From NCBI GenBank assembly GCA_021849505.1, contig JAJZSW010000026.1:1-32164 (forward strand): DNA of 32,164 nucleotides, written 5' to 3'. This DNA comes from Pseudomonadota bacterium (GTDB lineage Bacteria; Pseudomonadota; Gammaproteobacteria; Burkholderiales; Rhodocyclaceae). The first letter of the stretch is position 1; the number at the start of each line of letters is the position of its first letter. Shown piece by piece: positions 8,550 through 16,362 of this stretch. The position numbers and the translations under genes are program-made. Under the pieces are notes generated by a model that made no database searches, was not told where the DNA came from, and was given only the letters and a program-made list of their open reading frames with translations.

Positions 8550-9317
8550 ATGCTTGATTTAACCGCTCTCAAACAGGCGCTTGGCGCGGATGCCCGCCAC
8601 TTCGACGCCGACCTGCTGCCGGTGTGCGACTCGACCAACGCCGTGTTGCTCGCGCGCGCAGAGTCTGGCGCGCCGTCGGGCACGGTCGTGATCGCCGCGG
8701 CCCAGACGGCAGGACGCGGCCGGCGCGGCCGGGCCTGGGTCTCCGCGCCCGGCGACAGCCTGACCTTCTCGCTGCTGTGGCGCTTCGCACCGGACAGCGT
8801 GCCGCTTGGCCTGTCGCTTGCCGCCGGCGTGGCGGTGACGAACGCGCTTGCAAAAGTCGGCGCTGGCGGGACGGCACTGAAATGGCCGAATGACGTGCTG
8901 AAGGACGGCCGCAAGCTCTCCGGGATACTGGTCGAGCTGGTGCCGGGCCAGACCCATGCCGCGGTGATCGGCATCGGCCTCAACCTGCGGCTGCCTGAAT
9001 CCCTGCCGGCCGAACTGCGTGACACTGCGGCCGCGCTCGATGTGCCGGTCGCCACCAACGTGCTGCTGGCAACGCTGCTGATCGAACTGCACGCCGTGCT
9101 GGACACCTTCGCCGCCGCGGGGTTCGCCGGCCTGCGCCCGGAATGGCTGGCGCGCCATGCCCATCAGGACGCGCCGGTCCGGCTGCTGTCCGATTTCGCG
9201 CCGCCGCGCGCGGGCATCTGCCGCGGCGTCGACGTCGATGGCGCCCTGCTGCTGGAAACGGATGGCCGCCTCGACCGCATACTGTCTGGCGAAGTTTCGT
9301 TGAGAAGGGCCGCATGA
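8550..9317 (+). CDS. birA: Biotin-[acetyl-CoA-carboxylase] ligase BirA (no DNA-binding domain)
   Basis: A 255-residue enzyme that makes biotinyl-AMP and attaches biotin to the carboxyl-carrier protein. The ligase signature GRGRRGRAW (55-63) binds biotinyl-AMP, KWPNDVL (111-117) holds the catalytic lysine, and KLSGILVEL follows. The C-terminal SH3-like domain ends RLDRILSGEVSL. It lacks the N-terminal helix-turn-helix of the E. coli protein, so it is a catalysis-only class I ligase. Residues 102-109 (KVGAGGTA), just before KWPND, are encoded by a copy of the dispersed repeat at 8853. It overlaps coaX by ATGA, forming a birA-coaX pair as in many betaproteobacteria. Confidence 0.94.
   Translation: MLDLTALKQALGADARHFDADLLPVCDSTNAVLLARAESGAPSGTVVIAAAQTAGRGRRGRAWVSAPGDSLTFSLLWRFAPDSVPLGLSLAAGVAVTNALAKVGAGGTALKWPNDVLKDGRKLSGILVELVPGQTHAAVIGIGLNLRLPESLPAELRDTAAALDVPVATNVLLATLLIELHAVLDTFAAAGFAGLRPEWLARHAHQDAPVRLLSDFAPPRAGICRGVDVDGALLLETDGRLDRILSGEVSLRRAA
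8853..8880 (+). repeat. Copy B of the dispersed repeat, inside birA
   Basis: AAAGTC, an 11-base middle and GACGGCAC. The first 25 bases match the copy at 32128 with two differences, and the last three bases diverge. It is in phase to encode KVGAGGTA within the loop preceding the catalytic KWPND motif, the same phase as in mltA. Confidence 0.5.
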
Positions 9318-10024
9318 TTCTCTGTCTCGATGCCGGCAACACACGGCTCAAGTGGGGCTTGCGCGAAGGCCGGGCCTGGCGCGTGCAGGGCGCGTGCGCG
9401 CTTGACGATATTGGCGGCATCGCCGCCTTGCTGCCGGCGGTTTCGGAACACATTCTTGCCTGCAATGTCGCCGGTGACGCAGTGGCGCAGCGCATCGAGG
9501 ACATTGTGGCGCCCTTCGGCGTGCCGCTCGCATGGTTCAGGAGCTCGGCGTCGTGCTGCGGCGTGCTGAACGGCTATGACAATCCGGCGCAGCTCGGCGC
9601 CGACCGCTGGGCCGCATTGGTCGGCGCGCGCGGCGTGCACACGGGTGATGCGCTGGTGGTGGTGGCCGGCACGGCGACGACCATCGACGTGCTGGCCGCG
9701 GACGGCCGCTTTCGCGGCGGTTTGATCCTGCCGGGCCTCGAACTGATGCAGAAAGCGCTGGCGCGCAATACGGCCGGCCTGCCCGAAGCGCGGGGCGCAT
9801 ATCGCGACCTGCCGACCAATACCGATGATGCGATCGTCAGCGGCGCGCTGCAGGCGACGCTGGGTGCGATCGAACGCATGGCATGCCGTCTCGCGCAAAC
9901 CGATTTTCGCGTGATCCTGTCAGGCGGCGCGGCGGAGGCGCTGGCCCCGCATCTCGATCTGCCGCAGCTGCGCGTCGACAACCTCGTGCTCGAAGGGCTG
10001 GCACGCGCGGCGGCCCGCTGTTAA
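9314..10024 (+). CDS. coaX: Type III pantothenate kinase CoaX
   Basis: A 236-residue ASKHA-fold kinase that phosphorylates pantothenate, the first step of CoA synthesis. Motifs: the phosphate loop LDAGNTRLKWG (about 4-14), GADRWAALVGAR, AGTATTIDVL, GGLILPGLELM and the C-terminal NTDDAIVSGAL. The ATG at 9314 overlaps the birA stop; the longer open frame from 9143 lies inside birA and is not used. Type III kinases are insensitive to CoA feedback. coaE, the last step of the pathway, lies about 1.6 kb downstream. Confidence 0.93.
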   Translation: MILCLDAGNTRLKWGLREGRAWRVQGACALDDIGGIAALLPAVSEHILACNVAGDAVAQRIEDIVAPFGVPLAWFRSSASCCGVLNGYDNPAQLGADRWAALVGARGVHTGDALVVVAGTATTIDVLAADGRFRGGLILPGLELMQKALARNTAGLPEARGAYRDLPTNTDDAIVSGALQATLGAIERMACRLAQTDFRVILSGGAAEALAPHLDLPQLRVDNLVLEGLARAAARC

Positions 10025-10069
10025 GATTTTCGCTTCACCTGTCCAACAACAATCCCACGGGAGGGAAAC

Positions 10070-11434
10070 ATGGCTCAGACGCGCGTCATCCTCGACGAAT
10101 CCGAAATTCCGACGCACTGGTACAACATCGCCGCCGACCTGAAGAATCCGCCGGCGCCGCCGCTCGGCCCGGACGGCCAGCCGGTCACACCGGACAAGAT
10201 GCTGGCGATCTTCCCCGGCCCGATCCTCGAGCAGGAAATGTCCGCCGAGCGCTGGATCCCGATTCCCGAGGAAGTACGCAAGATCTACGCGCTGTGGCGC
10301 CCGAGCCCGCTGTGCCGCGCCGAGCGGCTCGAGCAGATGCTCGGCACGCCCTGCAAGATCTTCTACAAGTACGAGGGCGTGTCGCCGGCCGGTTCGCACA
10401 AGCCGAACTCCGCCGTGCCGCAGGCCTGGTTCAACAAGATCGCCGGAACCAAGCGCCTCGTCACCGAGACCGGCGCGGGCCAGTGGGGCTGTTCGCTGGC
10501 GCTGGCGGGCCAGATGTTCGGCCTGCCGGTGCGCATCTACATGGTCAAGGTGAGCTACGAGCAGAAGCCCTACCGCCGCCTGATGATGCAGACCTTCGGC
10601 GGCGAGGTGCTGGCCAGTCCGACCAACCTGACCAAGGCCGGCCGCGACGTGCTGGCGGCAGACCCGGAGAATCCCGGCAGCCTCGGCATCGCGATTTCCG
10701 AAGCGGTCGAGGAAGCGGTATCAGTCCCCGGCACGAAGTACGCGCTCGGTTCGGTGCTCAACCACGTGCTGCTGCACCAGACGGTGATCGGCCTCGAAGC
10801 CAAGAAACAGTTCGAGAAGATCGGCGAATATCCCGACATGATGTTCGCGCCCTGCGGCGGCGGCTGCAACTTCGCCGGCGCGACCTTCCCCTTCCTCGGC
10901 GACGCGGCGGCGGGCGACAAGCGCGCGCAGAAGATCCGCATGGTCGCGGTCGAGCCGGCCTCCTGCCCGACGCTGACCAAGGGTGTCTACGCTTACGACT
11001 ACGGCGACGCCTCCGGCTACACGCCGCTGATGAAGATGTACACCCTCGGCCACGACTTCATGCCGCCGGGCATCCACGCCGGCGGCCTGCGTTACCACGG
11101 CGACAGCCCGCTGATCTCCCAGCTCTACCACGAGAAGCTGATCGAGGCGGTGGCCGTGCATCAGACCGCGACCTTCGAGGCCGGCGTGTTGTTCGCGCGC
11201 GCCGAGGGCATCATCCCCGCGCCCGAATCGGCCCACGGCATCCGCGCCTGCATCGACGAGGCGCTGCGCTGCAAGCAGACCGGCGAGCCCAAGACGCTGT
11301 TCTTCAACCTGTCGGGCCACGGCCATTTCGACATGACCGCCTACGAAAGCTACTTCGCGGGCAAGCTCGAGGACTACGAGTATCCGGCCGAGGCGATCCA
11401 GGAATCCCTCAAGCACCTGCCCAAGGTCGGCTGA
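10070..11434 (+). CDS. Long-type tryptophan synthase beta chain (TrpB2 family)
   Basis: 454 residues, longer than the roughly 400 of standard TrpB, and of the TrpB2 type. It opens with the TrpB2-like N-terminus (DESEIPTHWYNIAADL), then PLP lysine Lys111 in GSHKPNSAVPQ, catalytic-type Glu133 in TETGAGQWG, the glycine-rich phosphate loop GGGCNFAG, and SGHGHFDM near the end. The standard reaction joins indole and serine to give tryptophan. TrpB2 proteins often do not pair with TrpA, and no trpA or other trp gene is nearby, so a stand-alone indole-salvage or serine-deaminase role is possible. GGGAGG precedes the ATG. It is followed after 19 bp by a small membrane protein and then coaE. Confidence 0.9.
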   Translation: MAQTRVILDESEIPTHWYNIAADLKNPPAPPLGPDGQPVTPDKMLAIFPGPILEQEMSAERWIPIPEEVRKIYALWRPSPLCRAERLEQMLGTPCKIFYKYEGVSPAGSHKPNSAVPQAWFNKIAGTKRLVTETGAGQWGCSLALAGQMFGLPVRIYMVKVSYEQKPYRRLMMQTFGGEVLASPTNLTKAGRDVLAADPENPGSLGIAISEAVEEAVSVPGTKYALGSVLNHVLLHQTVIGLEAKKQFEKIGEYPDMMFAPCGGGCNFAGATFPFLGDAAAGDKRAQKIRMVAVEPASCPTLTKGVYAYDYGDASGYTPLMKMYTLGHDFMPPGIHAGGLRYHGDSPLISQLYHEKLIEAVAVHQTATFEAGVLFARAEGIIPAPESAHGIRACIDEALRCKQTGEPKTLFFNLSGHGHFDMTAYESYFAGKLEDYEYPAEAIQESLKHLPKVG

Positions 11435-11453
11435 GGAGCGGCGGGCCGCGGCG

Positions 11454-11606
11454 ATGCGCATCGCATTTCTCGTCCTGCTGCTGGCGAACCTCGCCCTCCT
11501 CGTCTGGGGGCAGGGCCATCTCGGCACGCAGGGCGCGGGGCGCGAGCCCGAGCGCATGGCGCAGCAACTCGCGCCGGAGAAGCTGCGCATCGTTCAGGCC
11601 CAATGA
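11454..11606 (+). CDS. Small single-span membrane protein, 50 residues
   Basis: MRIAFLVLLLANLALLVWGQ is a membrane anchor; the remainder is soluble and ends REPERMAQQLAPEKLRIVQAQ. This layout, one hydrophobic span followed by EPERxxxQxxPEKLRI, resembles the N-terminus of SPOR-domain proteins of betaproteobacteria, here without any SPOR domain. GAGGAG overlaps the TrpB2 stop, 15 bases before the ATG, rather distant. Its TGA overlaps the coaE ATG (ATGA), so the two are probably translated together. The ATGA junction and the coherent protein pattern argue that it is real. Function unknown; it could be an envelope or cell-division accessory, or a remnant of a longer SPOR protein. Confidence 0.65.
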   Translation: MRIAFLVLLLANLALLVWGQGHLGTQGAGREPERMAQQLAPEKLRIVQAQ

Positions 11607-12235
11607 CTTTCATTGTCGGACTGACCGGCGGCATCGGGAGCGGCAAGAGCGCGGCGGCGGAACGCTTCGCCGCGCTGGGCGCTGCCATCGTCGATACCGA
11701 TGTCATTGCCCGCGAGTTGACTGCTCCGGGCGGTGCCGGCCTTGCGCCGATCCGTGCCGCCTTCGGCGAGGAGGTGATGGCGGCCGATGGCGCGCTCGAC
11801 CGCGCCGCGATGCGCCGTCTCGTCTTCGCCGATCCCGCCGCCCGCGCGCGACTGGAGGCCATTTTGCATCCCCTCATCCGCGCCGAGAGCGAGACGCGGT
11901 GCCGTAGCGCGGCGGCTGACTTTCCCTACATCGTGCTCGTGGTGCCGCTGCTGGTCGAGTCGGGGGGCTATCGCGAGCGCGTCAACCGCGTCTGCGTCGT
12001 CGATTGCCCGGAAGAAATCCGGATCGCGCGCGTGATGAAGCGCAGCGGCCTGGCGCGGCAGGAGGCGGAGGCGATCCTGAACGCCCAGGCCGGCCGGGCA
12101 GAGCGCCTTGCCGCCGCCGACGATGTCATCGAAAACGGCGGCGGACGCGCGGCACTCGTCGAACAGGTCGACCGCCTGCACGCAAAGTATTGTGCACTGG
12201 CGAAAACTTGTCAGGAGCCGGCGCGAACCCCATGA
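11603..12235 (+). CDS. coaE: Dephospho-CoA kinase CoaE
   Basis: A 210-residue P-loop kinase that phosphorylates the 3' hydroxyl of dephospho-CoA, the final step in CoA synthesis. The P-loop GLTGGIGSGKS occupies residues 6-16, followed by DTDVIAREL, the HPLIRAE motif, VVPLLVESG and the lid-region RSGLARQEAEAIL. Standard length. It overlaps the small membrane-protein gene upstream. coaE-zapD-yacG is a conserved proteobacterial order in which prepilin peptidase pilD often precedes coaE; here TrpB2 and the small protein occupy that position. Confidence 0.95.
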   Translation: MTFIVGLTGGIGSGKSAAAERFAALGAAIVDTDVIARELTAPGGAGLAPIRAAFGEEVMAADGALDRAAMRRLVFADPAARARLEAILHPLIRAESETRCRSAAADFPYIVLVVPLLVESGGYRERVNRVCVVDCPEEIRIARVMKRSGLARQEAEAILNAQAGRAERLAAADDVIENGGGRAALVEQVDRLHAKYCALAKTCQEPARTP

Positions 12236-12263
12236 TTGCGGGGGCTTTCTGCCCGAGTTCGAG

Positions 12264-12292
12264 TTGAGATTTGGGGATATTTCGGTCAGAAT
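12264..12292 (+). promoter_or_regulatory. Sigma-70-like promoter of zapD-yacG
   Basis: TTGAGA (12264-12269), a 17-bp spacer and CAGAAT (12287-12292), about 28 bp before the GTG start of zapD in the 84-bp coaE-zapD gap. Spacing is ideal and the hexamers are moderate. Confidence 0.5.
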
Positions 12293-12319
12293 TCACCGAA
12301 TTAATCCCCGGGCCGCCGC

Positions 12320-13075
12320 GTGATCACCTACGATTACCCACTGAACGAGCGCATCCGCACCCTGTTGCGGCTGGAGGATCTGTTCGACCGGACCGGACAT
12401 TTCGTCGAGTCGGATGAACCCGAAGCACATCATGTCGCACTGGTGACGTTGTTCGACATTCTCGAAGTCGCGAGCCGCGCCGACCTGAAGATGGACATGG
12501 TGCAGGAGCTCGAGCGGCAACGGCAGGCGCTGCTCTCCTTCCGCAACAATCCGGACATCTCCGAAGATGCGCTCAACGGCGCGCTCTACGAGATCGAGCA
12601 GGCCTCGGCGGCGCTGCTGGCGATGCAGGGCAAGACCGGCCAGTACCTGCGCGAGAACGACTGGCTGATGAGCATCAGGAATCGCGCCGGCATTCCTGGC
12701 GGCGTCTGCGAATTCGACCTGCCGTCTTATCACTTCTGGCTGAACCGCGATGCCGCGCAGCGGCGCAGCGAGCTGTATGGCTGGGTCCGTCCGCTGCTGC
12801 CGATCCGCGATGGCCTGGGCATCGTGCTGCGCCTGTTGCGCTCATCGGGCCGTCCCGAGCGGCAGGTCGCGTTGCGCGGCGCCTTCCAACAGATGCTGTC
12901 CGGCCGCACCGCCCAGCTGATCCGCCTGCGCGTGGCAAGAAGCCAGGCCGTGGTGCCGGAGATCAGCGCCAACAAATATGCGCTCAACATCCGCTTCATT
13001 GTGCCGGACACCGACATGCGCCCCAAGCAGACCGACGCGGATGTCGAATTCGAACTGACCTTCTGCAATCTTTGA
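12320..13075 (+). CDS. zapD: Cell-division protein ZapD
   Basis: A 251-residue cytoplasmic protein that binds and cross-links FtsZ filaments at the division ring. It shows the family N-terminus (TYDYPLNERIRTLLRLEDLF), the NDWLMSIRNRAGIPGG segment and the conserved YHFWL motif. The start is a GTG at 12320, immediately giving the family N-terminus; no good Shine-Dalgarno is visible. It lies between coaE and yacG as in other proteobacteria. Confidence 0.92.
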   Translation: MITYDYPLNERIRTLLRLEDLFDRTGHFVESDEPEAHHVALVTLFDILEVASRADLKMDMVQELERQRQALLSFRNNPDISEDALNGALYEIEQASAALLAMQGKTGQYLRENDWLMSIRNRAGIPGGVCEFDLPSYHFWLNRDAAQRRSELYGWVRPLLPIRDGLGIVLRLLRSSGRPERQVALRGAFQQMLSGRTAQLIRLRVARSQAVVPEISANKYALNIRFIVPDTDMRPKQTDADVEFELTFCNL

Positions 13076-13093
13076 TCAGGCCGTGATGCAACT

Positions 13094-13297
13094 GTGACAG
13101 CGGGGCGCATCGTCAATTGTCCGCAGTGCGGGGCGACGGTGGTCTGGGGACCGCAAAGCCCGTTCCGCCCCTTCTGTTCCGAGCGCTGCCGCAAGATCGA
13201 CCTGGGCGCCTGGGCAAACGACGAGTACCGCGTGCCGGGCGCCGCGCCCCCGGACGATTTCGCCACCCCGGAAACTACAACCACGCCGCGCGAATAG
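13094..13297 (+). CDS. yacG: DNA gyrase inhibitor YacG, zinc protein
   Basis: 67 residues with a zinc site formed by Cys9, Cys12, Cys28 and Cys32 (CPQCG ... FCSERCR). The motif [20 protein letters not shown] is diagnostic of the family, which in E. coli binds GyrB and inhibits gyrase. The GTG at 13094 is the only start that retains the first cysteine pair. The C-terminal 22 residues are disordered ([16 protein letters not shown]). Its 3' end overlaps the convergent mutT/thiE-like gene by 23 bp. Confidence 0.9.
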   Translation: MTAGRIVNCPQCGATVVWGPQSPFRPFCSERCRKIDLGAWANDEYRVPGAAPPDDFATPETTTTPRE

Positions 13298-14207
13298 CGG
13301 CGATGCCTTGCGCGCCGGCATTCAATGCGTCCCGCATGTCGCTGGGCGACAGCCCGCCGATCGCGTAAACGGGCAGCGGCAAACCCGCGACGAGCCGGGC
13401 AAAACTTTCCCAGCCGATGCCGGCGTCACCGGGATGCGAGGCGGTCGGCTTGAGCGGGCCGAGCACCGCGAAGTCGAGGCCGAGGCGCGCGGCCTGTTCG
13501 AGTTCGCTCCTCTCGTGGCAGGATGCGCCGACGAGCGGGAAGGGCGGACGCTGGCTTAGCGCCATGAGTTGGCCTGCCGGCAGGTGCAGGCCGTCGGCAC
13601 CGATGGCGCGCGCGAGTTGCGCGTCGCCATTCACCAGCACTTGCGCGCCCTGTTGCTGGCAGCGCGCCACCGCCGCGGACACGAAGGATTCGCGCTGCAT
13701 TTCGGGCAGGCTGCTCTCGCGCAACTGCACGAGCCTGAGGCCGCGTGCGAGAGCCGCATCGAGCGCCGCCAGTTGCGCTGCAATGCCGATCTGCCAGGCA
13801 TGGGTGATGCCGTAGAGCGGCGGCAGTTTCAGCGCGGCGAACAGGGGGCCGTTGGCGGGCAGCATCGGTTCTGCGGTCGGCGCTGCGGGCTGCTGCCAGA
13901 CCAGCGCGCTGTGCACGTGGTCGCGCAATTCGCCGTGCCACTGCGTGATGCGGAAGAAGTGCAGGCGCACGTGCGCGTGCTCATAGACATGTTCGCGCAC
14001 GATCCACGGCGTCGCTGCGACGACCTCGATGCCGAGCTCCTCGTGCAGCTCGCGCACGATGGCATCGTGCGGCGTTTCACCGGCTTCGACCTTGCCGCCG
14101 GGAAATTCCCAGTAGCCGGGATAAAAGGTGCCGGGCCCGCGCTGGCCGAGCAGATACTGGCCGTCGTCACGAAAGATGACGGCGGCGGCCACGTCGGTGA
14201 TCTTCAT
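13275..14207 (-). CDS. Nudix (MutT-like) hydrolase fused to a ThiE-like domain
   Basis: 310 residues. The N-terminal half is a MutT-type Nudix hydrolase with box GGKVEAGE...RELHEELG (about 37-59), expected to hydrolyse 8-oxo-dGTP or similar nucleotides. From about residue 130 a TIM-barrel domain resembles thiamine-phosphate synthase: [44 protein letters not shown] and YAIGGLSP. The fusion is known in proteobacteria; whether the ThiE-like half is active in thiamine synthesis is uncertain. The ATG at 14207 overlaps the stop of the upstream DUF815 gene by four bases. Confidence 0.9.
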   Translation of the reverse strand: MKITDVAAAVIFRDDGQYLLGQRGPGTFYPGYWEFPGGKVEAGETPHDAIVRELHEELGIEVVAATPWIVREHVYEHAHVRLHFFRITQWHGELRDHVHSALVWQQPAAPTAEPMLPANGPLFAALKLPPLYGITHAWQIGIAAQLAALDAALARGLRLVQLRESSLPEMQRESFVSAAVARCQQQGAQVLVNGDAQLARAIGADGLHLPAGQLMALSQRPPFPLVGASCHERSELEQAARLGLDFAVLGPLKPTASHPGDAGIGWESFARLVAGLPLPVYAIGGLSPSDMRDALNAGAQGIAAIRAAWL

Positions 14208-15055
14208 TTCGCGGCGTGCCGGCCGGCGTAGTCCCGCGCGAACTGCCAGGCCACGCGGCCGCTGCGCGAACCGCGCTGCAAGGCCCACTGCAGGGCTTCC
14301 TGCCGTGCCGCGAGCGCCGACTGTGCGTCCACGCCGAACTGGTGCAGCCAATGCACGCAGATGTCGAGATAGTGGTCCTGGTCGAAGGGATAGAAGGAGA
14401 GCCATAGCCCGAAGCGCTCGGAGAGCGAAATCTTTTCCTCGGTGGTTTCGCCCGGATGGATCTCGCCATCGTCCGCGTGCGTGGCTTCGAGGTTCTCCGC
14501 CATGCGTTCGGGCATCAGGTGGCGGCGGTTCGAGGTCGCATAGATCAGCAGGTTCTCGGGCGCGCCGGCGATCGAGCCGTCGAGCGCGCTCTTGAGGGCC
14601 TTGTAGCCGGGCTCGGAGGCCTCGAAGGACAGGTCGTCGCAAAAGACGATGAAGCGTTCGGGGCGCCCGGCGACGAGCTCGATGATCGCCGGCAGATTGA
14701 CGAGGTCGTCGCGGTCGACCTCGATCAGGCGCAGGCCCTGCTTCGCGAACTTGTTGAGCACGCCTTTCACCAGCGAGGACTTGCCGGTGCCGCGCGAGCC
14801 GGTGAGCAGCACGTTGTTGGCCGGCTTGCCGGCGACGAACTGGCGCGTGTTGCGCTCGATGGCGGCCTTCTGCGGGTCGACGCCCTTGAGATCGGCGAGA
14901 CGGATCTTGTGGGGGTGGCGCACCGGATCGAGCTGTCCGCGCCAGCGGTAGGCGACGGCGCTCCAGTCGGGCGGCGCGGCGGGGACGGGGAGCAGGGTTT
15001 CGGCGCGCGCGACGAGGGCTTCGAGGCGGGCCAGCAAGGATTCAAGTGCTTGCAT
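14204..15055 (-). CDS. DUF815-family P-loop ATPase
   Basis: A 283-residue AAA+-type ATPase. Walker A is GSRGTGKSS (86-94), Walker B is FIVFCDDLSFE (135-145), and IYATSNRRHLMPE carries the sensor-type Asn. An N-terminal helical segment (ALESLLARLEALVARAETLL) precedes the domain. The family is widespread and its substrate is unknown. The start at 15055 (MQALESLL) is preferred over the upstream in-frame ATG because that would run into mltA. It is coupled by ATGA to the Nudix/ThiE-like gene and is divergent from mltA with only 17 bp between the start codons. Confidence 0.88.
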   Translation of the reverse strand: MQALESLLARLEALVARAETLLPVPAAPPDWSAVAYRWRGQLDPVRHPHKIRLADLKGVDPQKAAIERNTRQFVAGKPANNVLLTGSRGTGKSSLVKGVLNKFAKQGLRLIEVDRDDLVNLPAIIELVAGRPERFIVFCDDLSFEASEPGYKALKSALDGSIAGAPENLLIYATSNRRHLMPERMAENLEATHADDGEIHPGETTEEKISLSERFGLWLSFYPFDQDHYLDICVHWLHQFGVDAQSALAARQEALQWALQRGSRSGRVAWQFARDYAGRHAAK

Positions 15056-15072
15056 CGGGTAAGCTTCCGGAC

Positions 15073-16260
15073 ATGACACGCCGCAATTTAACACTCCCCG
15101 CGCTCCTCATCGCCGCCGTGCTGGCAGGCTGCGCCGCCGTCCCGGCGCCAACGACCTGTCCTCCCTGCCCCGGCGTCGAGGCGCCCAAGCCCGCCGCCAA
15201 GCCGCTGCAGCCGGCGAACTGGGCCGATCTGCCGGGCTGGGAAAGCGACGATCACGCCGCGGTACTCGAGCTGTTCAAGGCGCAATGCGCGGCCACGCTG
15301 GGCAAGCGGCCGCTGTGGCTCTCGACCTGCGAGTCCGCCTCGAAAGTCGGCTCTGGCGAGACGGCACCCGCATTGTTCAATGAGGGGGCAAAGGCGTGGT
15401 TCGAAGCCAGTTTCCGGCCCTGGCAGCTCGTCAATCCGGACGGCAATCGCGAGGGCCTCGTCACCGGCTACTACGAACCCGTGGTGCGCGGCAGCCGCAC
15501 GCAGAAGCCGCCCTATCTCACGCCGGTGTTCGGCCCGCCGGACGACCTGATCGTCGTCGAGCTCGCCGAGCTCTATCCTGAACTGAAGCACATGCGGCTG
15601 CGCGGCCGCATCCAGGGCCGCAGGCTGGTGCCCTATTACAGCCGTGCCGACTGGGCGAACGAGGAGCCGCGCCGCGCCGGCCAGGCGCTGCTGTGGGTGG
15701 AGAATCCCGTCGATTTCTTCTTCCTGCAGATCCAGGGCTCGGGCCAGGTCGAACTCGACGACGGCAGCAAGCTGAGGATCGGCTATGCCGACCAGAACGG
15801 CCATCCCTACCGCTCGATCGGCACCTGGCTGATCGAGCGCGGCGAGCTCAAGTCCCACGAGGCCTCGATGCAGGGCATCAAGGCCTGGGCCGAGAGGAAT
15901 CCGCAGCGCCTGCAGGAACTGCTCAACGCGAATCCGAGCCTCGTCTTCTTCCGCGAGCTGAAGGCCGAGGGCAGCGGTCCGCCGGGCGCGCTGGGGGTAC
16001 CGCTGACGCCGGAACGCTCGCTCGCCGTCGATCCGCGCCACACGCCGCTCGGCGCGCCGGTCTGGCTCGCCACGACCCGACCGAATGCGGATCAGACCCT
16101 CACCCGCCTGATGCTCGCGCAGGATACCGGCGGCGCGATCCGCGGCCCGGTGCGCGCCGACTTCTACTGGGGCACCGGCCCGGAGGCCGGCAGCCTGGCC
16201 GGGAAAATGAAGCAGCGCGGCTCGATGTGGGTGCTGCTGCCGCACTGGCACCAGCCGTAA
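15073..16260 (+). CDS. mltA: Membrane-bound lytic murein transglycosylase A
   Basis: A 395-residue outer-membrane lipoprotein that cleaves the glycan strand of peptidoglycan, forming 1,6-anhydro ends. The signal peptide ends VLAGC (Cys20). Catalytic-domain motifs are TGYYEPVVRGSR, IGYADQNGHPYRSIG, the late FFRELKAEGSGPPGALG segment and AQDTGGAIRGPVRADFYWG, the 3D-type segment holding the catalytic aspartate. Residues 91-98 (KVGSGETA) come from a copy of the dispersed repeat. The ATG at 15073 is chosen because it gives a clean lipoprotein signal; the GTG at 15046 would add a polar extension. The stop abuts the first NtrC-like box of amt. Confidence 0.93.
   Translation: MTRRNLTLPALLIAAVLAGCAAVPAPTTCPPCPGVEAPKPAAKPLQPANWADLPGWESDDHAAVLELFKAQCAATLGKRPLWLSTCESASKVGSGETAPALFNEGAKAWFEASFRPWQLVNPDGNREGLVTGYYEPVVRGSRTQKPPYLTPVFGPPDDLIVVELAELYPELKHMRLRGRIQGRRLVPYYSRADWANEEPRRAGQALLWVENPVDFFFLQIQGSGQVELDDGSKLRIGYADQNGHPYRSIGTWLIERGELKSHEASMQGIKAWAERNPQRLQELLNANPSLVFFRELKAEGSGPPGALGVPLTPERSLAVDPRHTPLGAPVWLATTRPNADQTLTRLMLAQDTGGAIRGPVRADFYWGTGPEAGSLAGKMKQRGSMWVLLPHWHQP
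15343..15370 (+). repeat. Copy C of the dispersed repeat, inside mltA
   Basis: AAAGTC, 11-base middle, GACGGCACCCG. It differs from the copy at 32128 at only two of 28 positions. It is read in phase as KVGSGETAP in a region between the N-terminal segment and the catalytic core of MltA. Confidence 0.65.
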
Positions 16261-16277
16261 TGCACCAATGGCGTGCG
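16261..16277 (+). promoter_or_regulatory. NtrC-like box 1 of amt
   Basis: TGCACCAATGGCGTGCG begins directly after the mltA stop codon. It has an intact TGCAC arm and a GTGCG arm, one base from the full dyad, and is centred at about -120 from the predicted sigma-54 start. Confidence 0.65.
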
Positions 16278-16283
16278 TAATCC

Positions 16284-16300
16284 CGGGCCATCCTGGTGCG
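16284..16300 (+). promoter_or_regulatory. NtrC-like box 2 of amt (half-conserved)
   Basis: CGGGCCATCCTGGTGCG keeps a good TGGTGC right arm and a degenerate left arm. Its centre is about -97, 23 bp from box 1. Probably a weaker site occupied co-operatively. Confidence 0.45.
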
Positions 16301-16362
16301 TCCCGATGGCCCAGTCACGGCAATCATCACATAACGCGTTGTTTTTAATGAGCTGAAATCTC

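Noticed and set aside
9883..11907. 674-codon plus-strand frame across coaX, TrpB2 and coaE
   Set aside because: Arg-rich shadow; three well-defined genes occupy the other frames.
11898..11923. Possible seventh copy of the dispersed repeat inside coaE (minus strand)
   Set aside because: GGTGCCGT and GACTTT match, but the middle needs a one-base gap and most of it differs; the encoded residues look like ordinary CoaE sequence.
16321..16350. IHF site between the NtrC boxes and the sigma-54 promoter of amt
   Set aside because: AATCATCACATAA has at least two mismatches to the core consensus; AT-richness alone is not enough.
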